A stretch of DNA of 64,000 nucleotides, taken from Synergistetes bacterium HGW-Synergistetes-1. Lineage in GTDB: Bacteria; Synergistota; Synergistia; Synergistales; Synergistaceae. Each line of letters begins with the position of its first letter. Within the stretch, counting starts at the first letter, position 1. Positions 12,416-19,310 of this stretch are shown piece by piece. The DNA is taken from the NCBI GenBank assembly GCA_002839185.1, contig PGXO01000005.1:1-64000 (forward strand), read 5' to 3'. The notes under the pieces are model-generated. The model was given only the letters and a program-made list of their open reading frames with translations, was not told the origin of the DNA and ran no database searches. Made by a program: the position numbers and the translations under genes.

Positions 12416-12430
12416 TAGACAGGTGTCGCC
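12396..12430 (-). terminator. Intrinsic terminator of tRNA-Leu
   Basis: A 12-bp stem (12402-12413 with 12418-12429, one mismatch) with a four-base loop is followed on the minus strand by six T. It lies 16 bases beyond the tRNA 3' end. It shares bases with the rpoB promoter. Confidence 0.88.
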
Positions 12431-12445
12431 TGTTTTTGATTTGAT

Positions 12446-12532
12446 TGGTGTCGAGGAGGGGAATTGAACCCCTATGGGCGCTAGCCCACTGGATCCTGAA
12501 TCCAGCGCGTCTACCAGTTCCGCCACCCCGAC
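12446..12532 (-). tRNA. tRNA-Leu (anticodon CAG), CCA encoded
   Basis: The minus strand folds as a class II tRNA with a variable arm. The acceptor GTCGGGG pairs with CCTCGAC (one G-U). The D region reads GGCGGAACTGGTAGACGC. The anticodon stem CTGGA/TCCAG encloses loop TTCAGGA, giving anticodon CAG for CUG codons. The T arm GGGGTTCAATTCCCC is standard. The discriminator A is followed by a genomic CCA (12448-12446). A strong terminator follows. Confidence 0.96.
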
Positions 12533-12539
12533 ATCTGAA

Positions 12540-13071
12540 TATTGATATTGATTGAATCAAGCTTGCAACGAAGTGGATTTTATCAGCAAGTTCGATCTTT
12601 GGCAAGAAGATATTTCATTTATGATATTTCATTTAAACTGATCGGCGAGGGAACGGGGGAATATTATTTCCAAATGGTTTTTAACTTAAGGACAAATTGT
12701 CTTTTTTGTTTGTTCAAATGCTATCTGCCCTGTAAGGTCAGCAGGATGTTTTTCTTTTTTCTGAACTAATGGTCGCAAGTGAGTCAGAAATCTAAAAATA
12801 TTACTTCGTCTTACATCTAATATACTTTAATTCTGTCAAAACGACGGGCATCTAGATCTGGCAACGATGTTCCGATGACCCGCCGCCTTATTATCCTCTG
12901 TTTTTTTGTGAACAAAAGTGAGCAAAACCATAATTATGGGATAAAAATAGTGAAATCTTGCACAACATTATGGAATATATGTTAAAATTTTGATATTGGG
13001 GAAGGTCAGCATTCTGTTTATTGGATCGTTGGCCTTAGAGATCGTAATAATAATATCAGGAGGGATTTTGT
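12540..13071. other. 530-base non-coding interval between tRNA-Leu and the AOR locus
   Basis: AT-rich, with no convincing gene. Two weak T-rich hairpins occur at about 12690-12765. A bulged hairpin lies at 12844-12886: CGGGCATC pairs with GATGACCCG around an inner AGATCT palindrome. A candidate promoter for the AOR genes is TTGCAC at 12958-12963 with TTAAAA at 12982-12987 (18-base spacer). I looked for the conserved core of the Moco/Tuco RNA and did not recognise it. Confidence 0.4.
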
Positions 13072-13470
13072 GTGAAAGTACTTCAGTTAAGAACGGAAAA
13101 ATGCGTACAGTGCGGAGAATGCATGTCCGCATGTTCCAAAGCGTGGTTTAAAGAAGACAATCCAGCACTGTCCAGGATCAAAATCGAAAACAAAGCCACT
13201 TATCCTAATATCAATGTGTGCAATCAGTGTGGCGCATGCATAGAAATCTGCCCGACGAAGGCGCTTGAGCGTGACGCAAACGGCATCGTACAGGTACGTA
13301 AAGACAAGTGCACATCCTGTCTTATGTGTGTGGGTTTCTGTCCCTCTGCAAGCATGTTCTTCAATGCTGCGAAGCAGACCGAGCCTTTCAAGTGCATTTC
13401 CTGCGGCATCTGTGCCAAGGCATGCCCCACAGGAGCACTTGAGCTCCTTACCACACCGGAATCAAAGTAA
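13072..13470 (+). CDS. Four-cluster 4Fe-4S polyferredoxin, electron-transfer subunit of the AOR-family enzyme
   Basis: A small soluble electron carrier of 132 residues. Four cysteine groups are visible: CVQCGECMSAC (near residue 11), CNQCGACIEICP (50), CTSCLMCVGFCP (83) and CISCGICAKACP (108). This is enough for four [4Fe-4S] clusters. The GTG start at 13072 has CAGGAGGG upstream. It is followed 15 bases later by the tungsten/molybdenum enzyme, the arrangement of AorA-AorB pairs and of the E. coli YdhY-YdhV type (established knowledge). It probably passes electrons between that enzyme and ferredoxin or another partner (inference). Confidence 0.85.
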   Translation: MKVLQLRTEKCVQCGECMSACSKAWFKEDNPALSRIKIENKATYPNINVCNQCGACIEICPTKALERDANGIVQVRKDKCTSCLMCVGFCPSASMFFNAAKQTEPFKCISCGICAKACPTGALELLTTPESK

Positions 13471-13485
13471 GAAGGAGTGACAAAA

Positions 13486-15675
13486 ATGGAAATGAAAGAG
13501 ATGAAACTTTTATCGGAATGGTCATACGAACCTGCGAAGATCCACAGAGGTTACGCAGGAGAGACTCTTTACGTAGGACTTGGAAATAAAGACGGAAACT
13601 ACAAGTTTGAAAAACGGCCTGTATCCGAGGACATGAAAGAGAATTTTACCGGCGGACGCGGCTTCGGTCTTAAACTGCTTTGGGACGCAGTAAAAGAAGG
13701 CACAAAGTGGGATGATCCCGAAAACGAACTTGTCATTGCCGGCGGTCCCTTCTGCGGGATCACACAGTATCCCGGCACAGGAAAGTCATACACTGTATTC
13801 CTTTCACCTGCGACAAAACAGACGTACAACAGCAATGCCGGAGGATACTTTGGTCCTTTCCTTAAATTCTCGGGGTTTGACGCCCTTGAAGTCCAGGGAA
13901 AAGCAGACAGACCGGTTGTAGTCTTTATCGACGGAGATAATTTCAAAGTACAGATCTTTGAATCTACCCTTGAAGACAACAACGCATACTATATCTCTGA
14001 AGAACTGCACGACTATTTTGCAAAAGACGAACAGGACAAACGCACCATATCCGTTATCTCAACAGGTATGGCAGCAAAGACCAGCTATATAGTAGGTCTT
14101 AATTTCAGCTTCTATGACGTCCGCAGAAAGGCCGTAAGACTTAAGCAGGCCGGACGCGGCGGCGGCGGAACCGTTCTCTGCGATAAAAACATTGCAGCAA
14201 TAGTCGTTAAACGCACGAAGTTCACAGGAATTGAAAATGACCCAGTCGACGTCGAAACAATAATGAAAGCTGGAGCCAGCCTGCACAAGCGCATCCATGA
14301 CCATGACAACGAGCAGTGTCAGATGCGCGCTGCCGGTACAGCCCACCTTACTGAAATCATGGACGACTACGAACTCCTTCCTGTCCACAATTACAAGTAC
14401 GGAAGCCATAAAGACATAGGCAACATCAGCTCACACGAATACATCAAGCTCTTCAGCCAGGGAACTGCAGACGGCTGCTGGTACGGATGCTCACTGGCAT
14501 GCGCTAAGGCTGTAGACCACTTCCCCCTTCAGACCGGACCATGGAAGGGCAAAGAAGTAGTTGTAGACGGACCCGAATATGAGACAGCTGCAGGCCTGGG
14601 GTCGAACGTAGGCATTTTCGATCCTCACTGGACAATAGAAGCCAATTTCTATGCCGACCATTATGGACTTGATACGATCTCCCTCGGAACAACAATGGCA
14701 TGGGTATGTGAATGCTATGAACTCGGGCTCATTAACAAAGAAAATACACATGGCCTTGAGATGACTTTCGGCAACAAGAAAGATCTGATGGAGCTGATAC
14801 ACCGTATAGCCAACGCAGCTGATGATTTTGCGGTTGCGACCGGCTGGGGTATCGAAGCTGCACGTGAGTACTACTCAAAGAACTACGGCGCAGATCTTGA
14901 AGTAATGAAAAAGATCGGAATGGTATGCCAGGGACTGGAAGCTTCCGAGTACAGATGCCAGGAGTCAATGGCTCAGTGGGGAGGATACTTCCTCACGCTT
15001 AAAGGCCCTCAGCATGACGAAGCATGGCTCATCTTCATGGACATGGTCAACAAACAGCTGCCGACATACGAGGACAAGGCCGAGGCCCTTTACTTCTTCC
15101 CCTGCTTCCGTCTGTGGTTCTCTCTCCACGGTCTCTGCAAGCTGCCATGGAACGACATCGAACCTGTCGACAACAGCATCAAATATAAGGGCATTGAGGC
15201 TGCAAGGGTACCTGAGCACCTTAACAACTACCTCAACATATACACAGCCATTACTGGCAAGCCGCTCGACAGGGACGGAATGATCCTTCAGTCTGAAAAG
15301 GTTTACAACTTTGAACGGATATTCAACCTCCGCATGGGCAAGGGTACTTCTAAGTTCCATGAAGCTCCTGACCGCGGACTCGGCCCTGTCTGGGAAGACG
15401 AATGGATGGCAAGGCCCGACTATTTTGACGCCAAGCTTAAGGAGTTCGGTGAGGAGATAGAAGGCAAATCAGTCAAAGAAAAAATCACCCTTCTCCAGAA
15501 GCACCGCCGCGCACAGTGGGAACAACTCAAGGCTGCTGTCTACAAACGCCGCGGATGGAACAAGAACGGCATACCGACACTCAAGACGGTGAAACGCCTT
15601 GGCATCGATTATCCGGAAGTTGTTGCTCTACTTGAGAAACACCTCAAGCCGGAAGATGAATTCGAGGAAGCATAA
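13486..15675 (+). CDS. AOR-family tungsten/molybdenum-pterin oxidoreductase, large subunit
   Basis: A 729-residue member of the aldehyde:ferredoxin oxidoreductase family, with tungstopterin (or molybdopterin) and one [4Fe-4S] cluster. Visible are the N-terminal pterin-binding region (FTGGRGFGLKLL, residue about 45), the pterin motif YADHYGLDTIS and a C-terminal cysteine in FFPCFRLW. The cluster motif is CWYGCSLAC near residue 331, spaced Cx3Cx3C instead of the usual Cx2Cx3C. The segment GPQHDEAW replaces the usual RG..H region, so the substrate may not be a simple aldehyde. A BamB-like (benzoyl-CoA reductase) relative is an alternative. The ATG at 13486 follows GAAGGAG by eight bases; a GTG at 13477 overlaps that site. 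Confidence 0.85.
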   Translation: MEMKEMKLLSEWSYEPAKIHRGYAGETLYVGLGNKDGNYKFEKRPVSEDMKENFTGGRGFGLKLLWDAVKEGTKWDDPENELVIAGGPFCGITQYPGTGKSYTVFLSPATKQTYNSNAGGYFGPFLKFSGFDALEVQGKADRPVVVFIDGDNFKVQIFESTLEDNNAYYISEELHDYFAKDEQDKRTISVISTGMAAKTSYIVGLNFSFYDVRRKAVRLKQAGRGGGGTVLCDKNIAAIVVKRTKFTGIENDPVDVETIMKAGASLHKRIHDHDNEQCQMRAAGTAHLTEIMDDYELLPVHNYKYGSHKDIGNISSHEYIKLFSQGTADGCWYGCSLACAKAVDHFPLQTGPWKGKEVVVDGPEYETAAGLGSNVGIFDPHWTIEANFYADHYGLDTISLGTTMAWVCECYELGLINKENTHGLEMTFGNKKDLMELIHRIANAADDFAVATGWGIEAAREYYSKNYGADLEVMKKIGMVCQGLEASEYRCQESMAQWGGYFLTLKGPQHDEAWLIFMDMVNKQLPTYEDKAEALYFFPCFRLWFSLHGLCKLPWNDIEPVDNSIKYKGIEAARVPEHLNNYLNIYTAITGKPLDRDGMILQSEKVYNFERIFNLRMGKGTSKFHEAPDRGLGPVWEDEWMARPDYFDAKLKEFGEEIEGKSVKEKITLLQKHRRAQWEQLKAAVYKRRGWNKNGIPTLKTVKRLGIDYPEVVALLEKHLKPEDEFEEA

Positions 15676-15689
15676 GGACAGCAATATAA

Positions 15690-15887
15690 ATGATAACGGT
15701 AAACGGGAACCAGTCAGAATGGGAAGAAGGCCTCACAGTTAAGCAACTCCTGGCGAGAGAGAATTATACTTTCAGGATGCTGTCTGTGTGGATCAACGAC
15801 CGACCGGTCGAAAAAAAAGATTTTCCCACACATCTGATCCCCGACGGAGCAAACGTACAGGTAATACACAACATCAGCGGAGGTTAA
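15690..15887 (+). CDS. ThiS/MoaD-like sulfur carrier protein
   Basis: A 65-residue beta-grasp protein (MITVNG start, hydrophobic LTVKQLL and VQVIHNI strands) ending in the Gly-Gly needed for adenylation and thiocarboxylation. It lies 14 bases after the AOR-type gene in the same operon. In such loci the carrier is thought to donate the dithiolene sulfur of the pterin cofactor (AorD-like role; inference). It resembles ThiS more than MoaD, but no thiamine genes are nearby. Confidence 0.75.
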   Translation: MITVNGNQSEWEEGLTVKQLLARENYTFRMLSVWINDRPVEKKDFPTHLIPDGANVQVIHNISGG

Positions 15888-15910
15888 CTACACCGCATAC
15901 AATTGCTCAA

Positions 15911-15954
15911 AATAAAAATGAGAGACGGAATTATCGGTCTCTCATTTTTATTTG
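15911..15954 (+). terminator. Terminator of the polyferredoxin-AOR-carrier operon
   Basis: AAAATGAGAGAC pairs with GTCTCTCATTTT around a ten-base loop and ends in a T-run. It lies about 27 bases after the carrier gene. The next gene's -35 box begins inside its tail. Confidence 0.9.
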
Positions 15955-15980
15955 AGACATTGTCTTTGTAGTCATATAAT
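15952..15980 (+). promoter_or_regulatory. Promoter of the LysE-family gene
   Basis: TTGAGA (15952-15957) and TATAAT (15975-15980) with a 17-base spacer. The start site would be near 15987, giving a leader of about 25 bases. Confidence 0.75.
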
Positions 15981-16011
15981 TAATAACATTTATTTAAAGG
16001 ATGTGCACAAA

Positions 16012-16629
16012 ATGTATCAGCTACTTTGGAAGGGTTTCAGGTTCGGGACGCTTTTGCAGGTTGCAGTTGGACCTGTCTGTCTTTTTATATTCCAGACAGC
16101 AGCTTCGTCAGGGTTTTGGGCCGCTGAGGCAGCTGTTCTGGCTGTAACGCTGGCCGATCTTTTTTACGTCACAGCAGCAATACTTGGAATCGGAGCATTG
16201 ATAGAAAGGAGTTCGTCTGCCAGGTATATTTTCAAATATCTCGGGGCAGCGGTGATAATACTCTTTGGGATATCTTCCATTCTCGGGTCTTTTGAAATAC
16301 ACATAATACCGGGCTTCGGAACGTTAACCAGGACAAACTCGGAGAGTGCCTTTATCAAAGCACTCCTCCTTACCCTTTCAAGCCCCCTTACGATCATTTT
16401 CTGGGCGGGAGTATTCTCTGCAAAAGCGGCAAGCGGAGAAATGAGCGGCAGAGAAGTATCCTATTTCGGTTTCGGAGCGATACTTTCAACCCTCGTATTC
16501 ATGTCGATGACCGCAATAGCTGGGACACTTACAGGAAGTTTCCTGCCGTCATCTGTCACCCTTATACTAAATATTCTTGTCGGTCTGGTGCTGATTTTTA
16601 TCGGGGTAAGAACTGCTGTCAGGAATTAG
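16012..16629 (+). CDS. LysE/RhtB-family amino-acid exporter
   Basis: A 205-residue inner-membrane protein with about six hydrophobic segments. The family hallmark GPVCLFIFQTA near residue 24 is followed by a second helix with ADLFYV. The LysE family exports amino acids such as lysine, arginine, homoserine or threonine; the substrate cannot be told here. The ATG at 16012 follows AAAGGATG; a longer frame from 15952 would run through the promoter and is rejected. It converges on queT, whose end overlaps this gene's end by 11 bases. Confidence 0.82.
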   Translation: MYQLLWKGFRFGTLLQVAVGPVCLFIFQTAASSGFWAAEAAVLAVTLADLFYVTAAILGIGALIERSSSARYIFKYLGAAVIILFGISSILGSFEIHIIPGFGTLTRTNSESAFIKALLLTLSSPLTIIFWAGVFSAKAASGEMSGREVSYFGFGAILSTLVFMSMTAIAGTLTGSFLPSSVTLILNILVGLVLIFIGVRTAVRN

Positions 16630-17137
16630 TCTTCTTATTTACTGTTATCCACTTCTTCAAATTCTTTTTTTCGAGGATCTCTTTATCAAATATTTCTGTG
16701 CGTGATGCAAGAAGCATGCAAAGCGGTATTCCAATTCCGAAACAAATAACCGCCTGGCTTATGCCAATGTATATTATCGAATAGAGCACAGGAGTATCTG
16801 TAATAACTCCAAGATATGTACCTACAGCCAGTGCATTTATAACCACCGGAGGAACGGCAGCAAGCCATATCCCGGGCATTTTATATGTCAGCCATGCGGC
16901 AGCAAGAGTCGCCGCACTTCCTATAACTATATCTATCAGGCCGAACCCTCCTGCAATGTTTGAAAGAAAACAGCCGATAAAAAGCCCAGGGATCGCTTCT
17001 GGCATAAAAAAAGGAAGCAGCGTCAGCGCCTCAGCGACCCTGAACTGGACGGGGCCGAATGAAAGCGGAGAAAGCGCCACGGTGAGTGCAGTATACAAAG
17101 CAGCGATCATTCCGGATACAGCAATACTTCTTATCAT
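16619..17137 (-). CDS. queT: QueT-family transporter (ECF substrate-specific component)
   Basis: A 172-residue membrane protein with five to six hydrophobic helices. The motif FGPVQFRVAEALTLLPFF at about residue 30, followed by PGLFIGCFLSN, is typical of QueT. QueT is the predicted queuosine-precursor S-component of energy-coupling-factor transporters. The ATG at 17137 has CAGGAG nine bases upstream; the longer frame to 17470 runs across the gpsA promoter. No ECF ATPase or T-component is nearby, so it would use shared ones. No preQ1 aptamer is evident in its short leader. Confidence 0.85.
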   Translation of the reverse strand: MIRSIAVSGMIAALYTALTVALSPLSFGPVQFRVAEALTLLPFFMPEAIPGLFIGCFLSNIAGGFGLIDIVIGSAATLAAAWLTYKMPGIWLAAVPPVVINALAVGTYLGVITDTPVLYSIIYIGISQAVICFGIGIPLCMLLASRTEIFDKEILEKKNLKKWITVNKKTNS

Positions 17138-17166
17138 TACAAAAAACTCCTGACAGACAAAGAATG

Positions 17167-17201
17167 TTGGTATTATAACCCTCTTAAGGCTATAATGACC
17201 A
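17167..17201. promoter_or_regulatory. Overlapping, opposed promoters for gpsA (+) and queT (-)
   Basis: Plus strand: TTGGTA (17167-17172), 18 bases, TATAAT (17191-17196), directed at gpsA. Minus strand: TGGTCA (17201-17196), 18 bases, TATAAT (17177-17172), directed at queT. Each -10 box lies against the other's -35 box. The plus promoter is the stronger call. Confidence 0.6.
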
Positions 17202-17243
17202 CAAACAAAAGCATCAAATATATCCTGACGGAGGTACTCACTA

Positions 17244-18239
17244 ATGAACATTACAATGCTGGGGGCAGGAAGTTTTGGGACAGGGATGTCAAAACACCTT
17301 GCCGATCTGGGACATAATATTCTAATGTGGACGATAGATAAAGAACAGTCAGAGTCGATCAACAAGTCAGGCAGGAACACTTTTTGCTTCCAGGACACAA
17401 TCCTGCCGCGTACGATCAAATGCACGATGGACATGGATGAAGCTCTGAACTTCTCAGACCGTGTGATCATGGCGATACCTACCCAGTTTGAACGTGAGGT
17501 ATGTCAAAAGGTTGCTGCCACCTGCAAAAAGAATCTTCACATGTTGAACCTGGCTAAAGGCATTGAGATCAGCACAGGATATCTACTCCATAAAGTACAC
17601 GAAGAAGAATCTCCTGAAAATATCTATTCGGCACTCTCCGGTCCAAGCCACGCTGAAGAGGTATTGATAGGGTGCCCCACTGCCGTTGCGCTTGCCTCAT
17701 TTCACGAAGGAGAGGCAGAAAGCTGGCAGAAGATACTTACAGGGAATAATTTCCGCGTTTACACTTCTGATGATGTTATAGGCCTTGAAGTAGGCGGGGC
17801 AACAAAAAATATATATGCTGTCGCAGCAGGGATCTCAAAAGCTATGAAGCTGGGAGACAACGCGCTGGCTGCGATCGCATGCAGAGGACTGGCTGAGATC
17901 ATGAGGTTCGGCAAGAAACTCGGAGCAAAACCGATGACCCTTTCCGGCCTTGCTGGTGTAGGCGACCTAATGGTCACCTGCTACAGCATGCATTCAAGGA
18001 ACTTCAGGCTTGGTCTGGCAGTTGGAAGCGGCAAGACATTCGATGCAGCGGCAAAAGAACTGGGACAGGTAGCAGAGGGAGCTTACACAGTTAGAGCGGT
18101 CATTGAAAACAGCAAGAAGTTCGATGTTGAAATGCCTCTTGCTGAAGGCGTCTACCGTATCCTTTACTGCGGAGAATCACCCGAATTGATCATGAGGGAA
18201 CTTTTCTCGCGTCCGCTTAAAGCCGAACAGCTCTTCTGA
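17244..18239 (+). CDS. gpsA: Glycerol-3-phosphate dehydrogenase [NAD(P)+]
   Basis: Reduces dihydroxyacetone phosphate to sn-glycerol 3-phosphate for phospholipid synthesis; cytosolic. The 331 residues start with the Rossmann motif GAGSFGTGM. They contain the substrate-site LSGPSHAEEV region and the catalytic lysine segment GATKNIYAVAAG, then GLAGVGDLMVTC. The ATG has a GGAGG site nine bases upstream. It has its own promoter and terminator, so it is a single-gene unit. Confidence 0.96.
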   Translation: MNITMLGAGSFGTGMSKHLADLGHNILMWTIDKEQSESINKSGRNTFCFQDTILPRTIKCTMDMDEALNFSDRVIMAIPTQFEREVCQKVAATCKKNLHMLNLAKGIEISTGYLLHKVHEEESPENIYSALSGPSHAEEVLIGCPTAVALASFHEGEAESWQKILTGNNFRVYTSDDVIGLEVGGATKNIYAVAAGISKAMKLGDNALAAIACRGLAEIMRFGKKLGAKPMTLSGLAGVGDLMVTCYSMHSRNFRLGLAVGSGKTFDAAAKELGQVAEGAYTVRAVIENSKKFDVEMPLAEGVYRILYCGESPELIMRELFSRPLKAEQLF

Positions 18240-18295
18240 TCGTTTTAAAACCTTACTGACAACGCAGTGGCTTAGAAAATTTATATAGGGACCTG

Positions 18296-18338
18296 TAATG
18301 CTCAGCTGCTGATAAAGAGTAGCTGGGCATTATTATTG
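18296..18338 (+). terminator. Terminator of gpsA
   Basis: AATGCTCAGCT pairs with AGCTGGGCATT (one G-U) around a 13-base loop and runs into ATTATT. The rest of the 277-base gap to the antitoxin gene holds only the toxin-antitoxin promoter and operator. Confidence 0.8.
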
Positions 18339-18450
18339 AAGTAGTAGCATGTTGATATATTTATACCGTTCTGCAGTTGGTGTCCAGGATCGGAACAATA
18401 TTTTGCAGGTTAAGTTTTTGAACTAAAGAGGTCCCTAAATATTCACATCA

Positions 18451-18488
18451 ATATATAGATTGACAAATTTATCTATATATCTTACTAT
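18451..18488 (+). promoter_or_regulatory. Promoter and palindromic operator of the toxin-antitoxin pair
   Basis: TTGACA (18460-18465), 17 bases, TACTAT (18483-18488). A perfect 10-bp inverted repeat, ATATATAGAT (18451-18460) and ATCTATATAT (18471-18480), brackets the -35 box, with centres 20 bases apart. This suits autorepression by the antitoxin or its complex with the toxin (inference). Confidence 0.75.
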
Positions 18489-18516
18489 GTAAATCACAGC
18501 TCAAGGAGGTGGGAAC

Positions 18517-18846
18517 ATGAATAAAACTATGAGTCCGTCAATTTTTGATGACATAATATCGATCACAGAATTCAACAAAGGACGGGCGGGAAAAATTTTT
18601 GAAAGCGTCAAATCCGGTCGTCCCAAGATAGTCTTTAAAAATAATGTTCCTGAATGCATTTTGATTTCACCGGAACAATATAAGAATATGCTTGATGAGC
18701 TAGAGGATCTACAGCTTATCGCGTTGTCTCACGAGCGAATGAAAAATTATGATTCCGAAAGATTATTATCCTCAGAAGAAATAAATAAGAAATATGGTTA
18801 TAACGATCCGGATATCGCCGATGTTGATGAGATTGAATTTGAATGA
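18517..18846 (+). CDS. Antitoxin, Phd/YefM-like
   Basis: A 109-residue protein. The N-terminal half has the Phd/YefM-like fold pattern: SITEFNKGRAGKIFESVKSG, then PKIVFKNNVPECILISPEQY. The C-terminal half is charged and probably becomes ordered on the toxin. It overlaps the toxin by four bases (ATGA), is preceded by AAGGAGGTGGG and has a perfect palindrome at its promoter. The charged, Asp/Glu-rich tail (DPDIADVDEIEFE) is typical of a neutralising segment. It should bind DNA and neutralise the downstream RelE-type toxin. Confidence 0.82.
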   Translation: MNKTMSPSIFDDIISITEFNKGRAGKIFESVKSGRPKIVFKNNVPECILISPEQYKNMLDELEDLQLIALSHERMKNYDSERLLSSEEINKKYGYNDPDIADVDEIEFE

Positions 18847-19175
18847 GCTGGAAGGTAAGCTATCTTCCCGAAGCCGATAAAGACTTAGAAAGGCTGGATA
18901 ATTCACAAAGGCTTTTGGTACTCAAAGCAATCACTAAAGTATCATTAAATCCAAAATCGAAATCTGAAGGAGGTTACGGTACCCCCTTAGGAAACAGAAA
19001 TACAGCAAGGCTGGCAGATCTGTTTAAAATTAAATTAAAGAAATCCGGACTGCGGATCATTTACAAGTTAGTTAGAACCAAGGAGACAATGTTAGTAATA
19101 ATTGTCGGTGCAAGGGCTGACAATGAAGTTTATATTGAGGCTGATACACGGGCTAAGAAACACCAGCCTCTGTAA
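18843..19175 (+). CDS. RelE/ParE-superfamily toxin
   Basis: A 110-residue basic protein. The segments VSYLPEADKDLERLDNSQRLLVLKAI, LADLFKIKLKKSGLRIIYKLV and a final strand with IVGARADNEVY match the RelE/ParE fold. In RelE-type members this fold acts as a ribosome-dependent mRNA endonuclease. The strand with RIIYKL is the usual core. Target type (mRNA or gyrase) cannot be decided from sequence alone. Translation is coupled to the antitoxin through ATGA. Confidence 0.82.
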   Translation: MSWKVSYLPEADKDLERLDNSQRLLVLKAITKVSLNPKSKSEGGYGTPLGNRNTARLADLFKIKLKKSGLRIIYKLVRTKETMLVIIVGARADNEVYIEADTRAKKHQPL

Positions 19176-19310
19176 AATATAAACAGACTCGTATCGCAAC
19201 AACATACTCCGAACCTCTGAAAGTTTGTGACCATGTTTTGAAACAATTGCTACACTACAGCTTCACCATGGCTTCACGCGACTGATTCTGTCACAGTTTC
19301 ACAATCGTGT

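Noticed and set aside
12540-13071. Moco/Tuco riboswitch before the AOR-type genes
   Set aside because: I looked for the conserved multi-stem core and did not find it. Only an unrelated bulged hairpin is visible.
13224-13454. Minus-strand frame opposite the polyferredoxin
   Set aside because: An antisense shadow of repeated cysteine codons, with no start context.
17138-17243. PreQ1 riboswitch before queT
   Set aside because: The leader after the likely start site is under 30 bases and lacks the C-rich loop and A-rich tail of the preQ1 aptamer.
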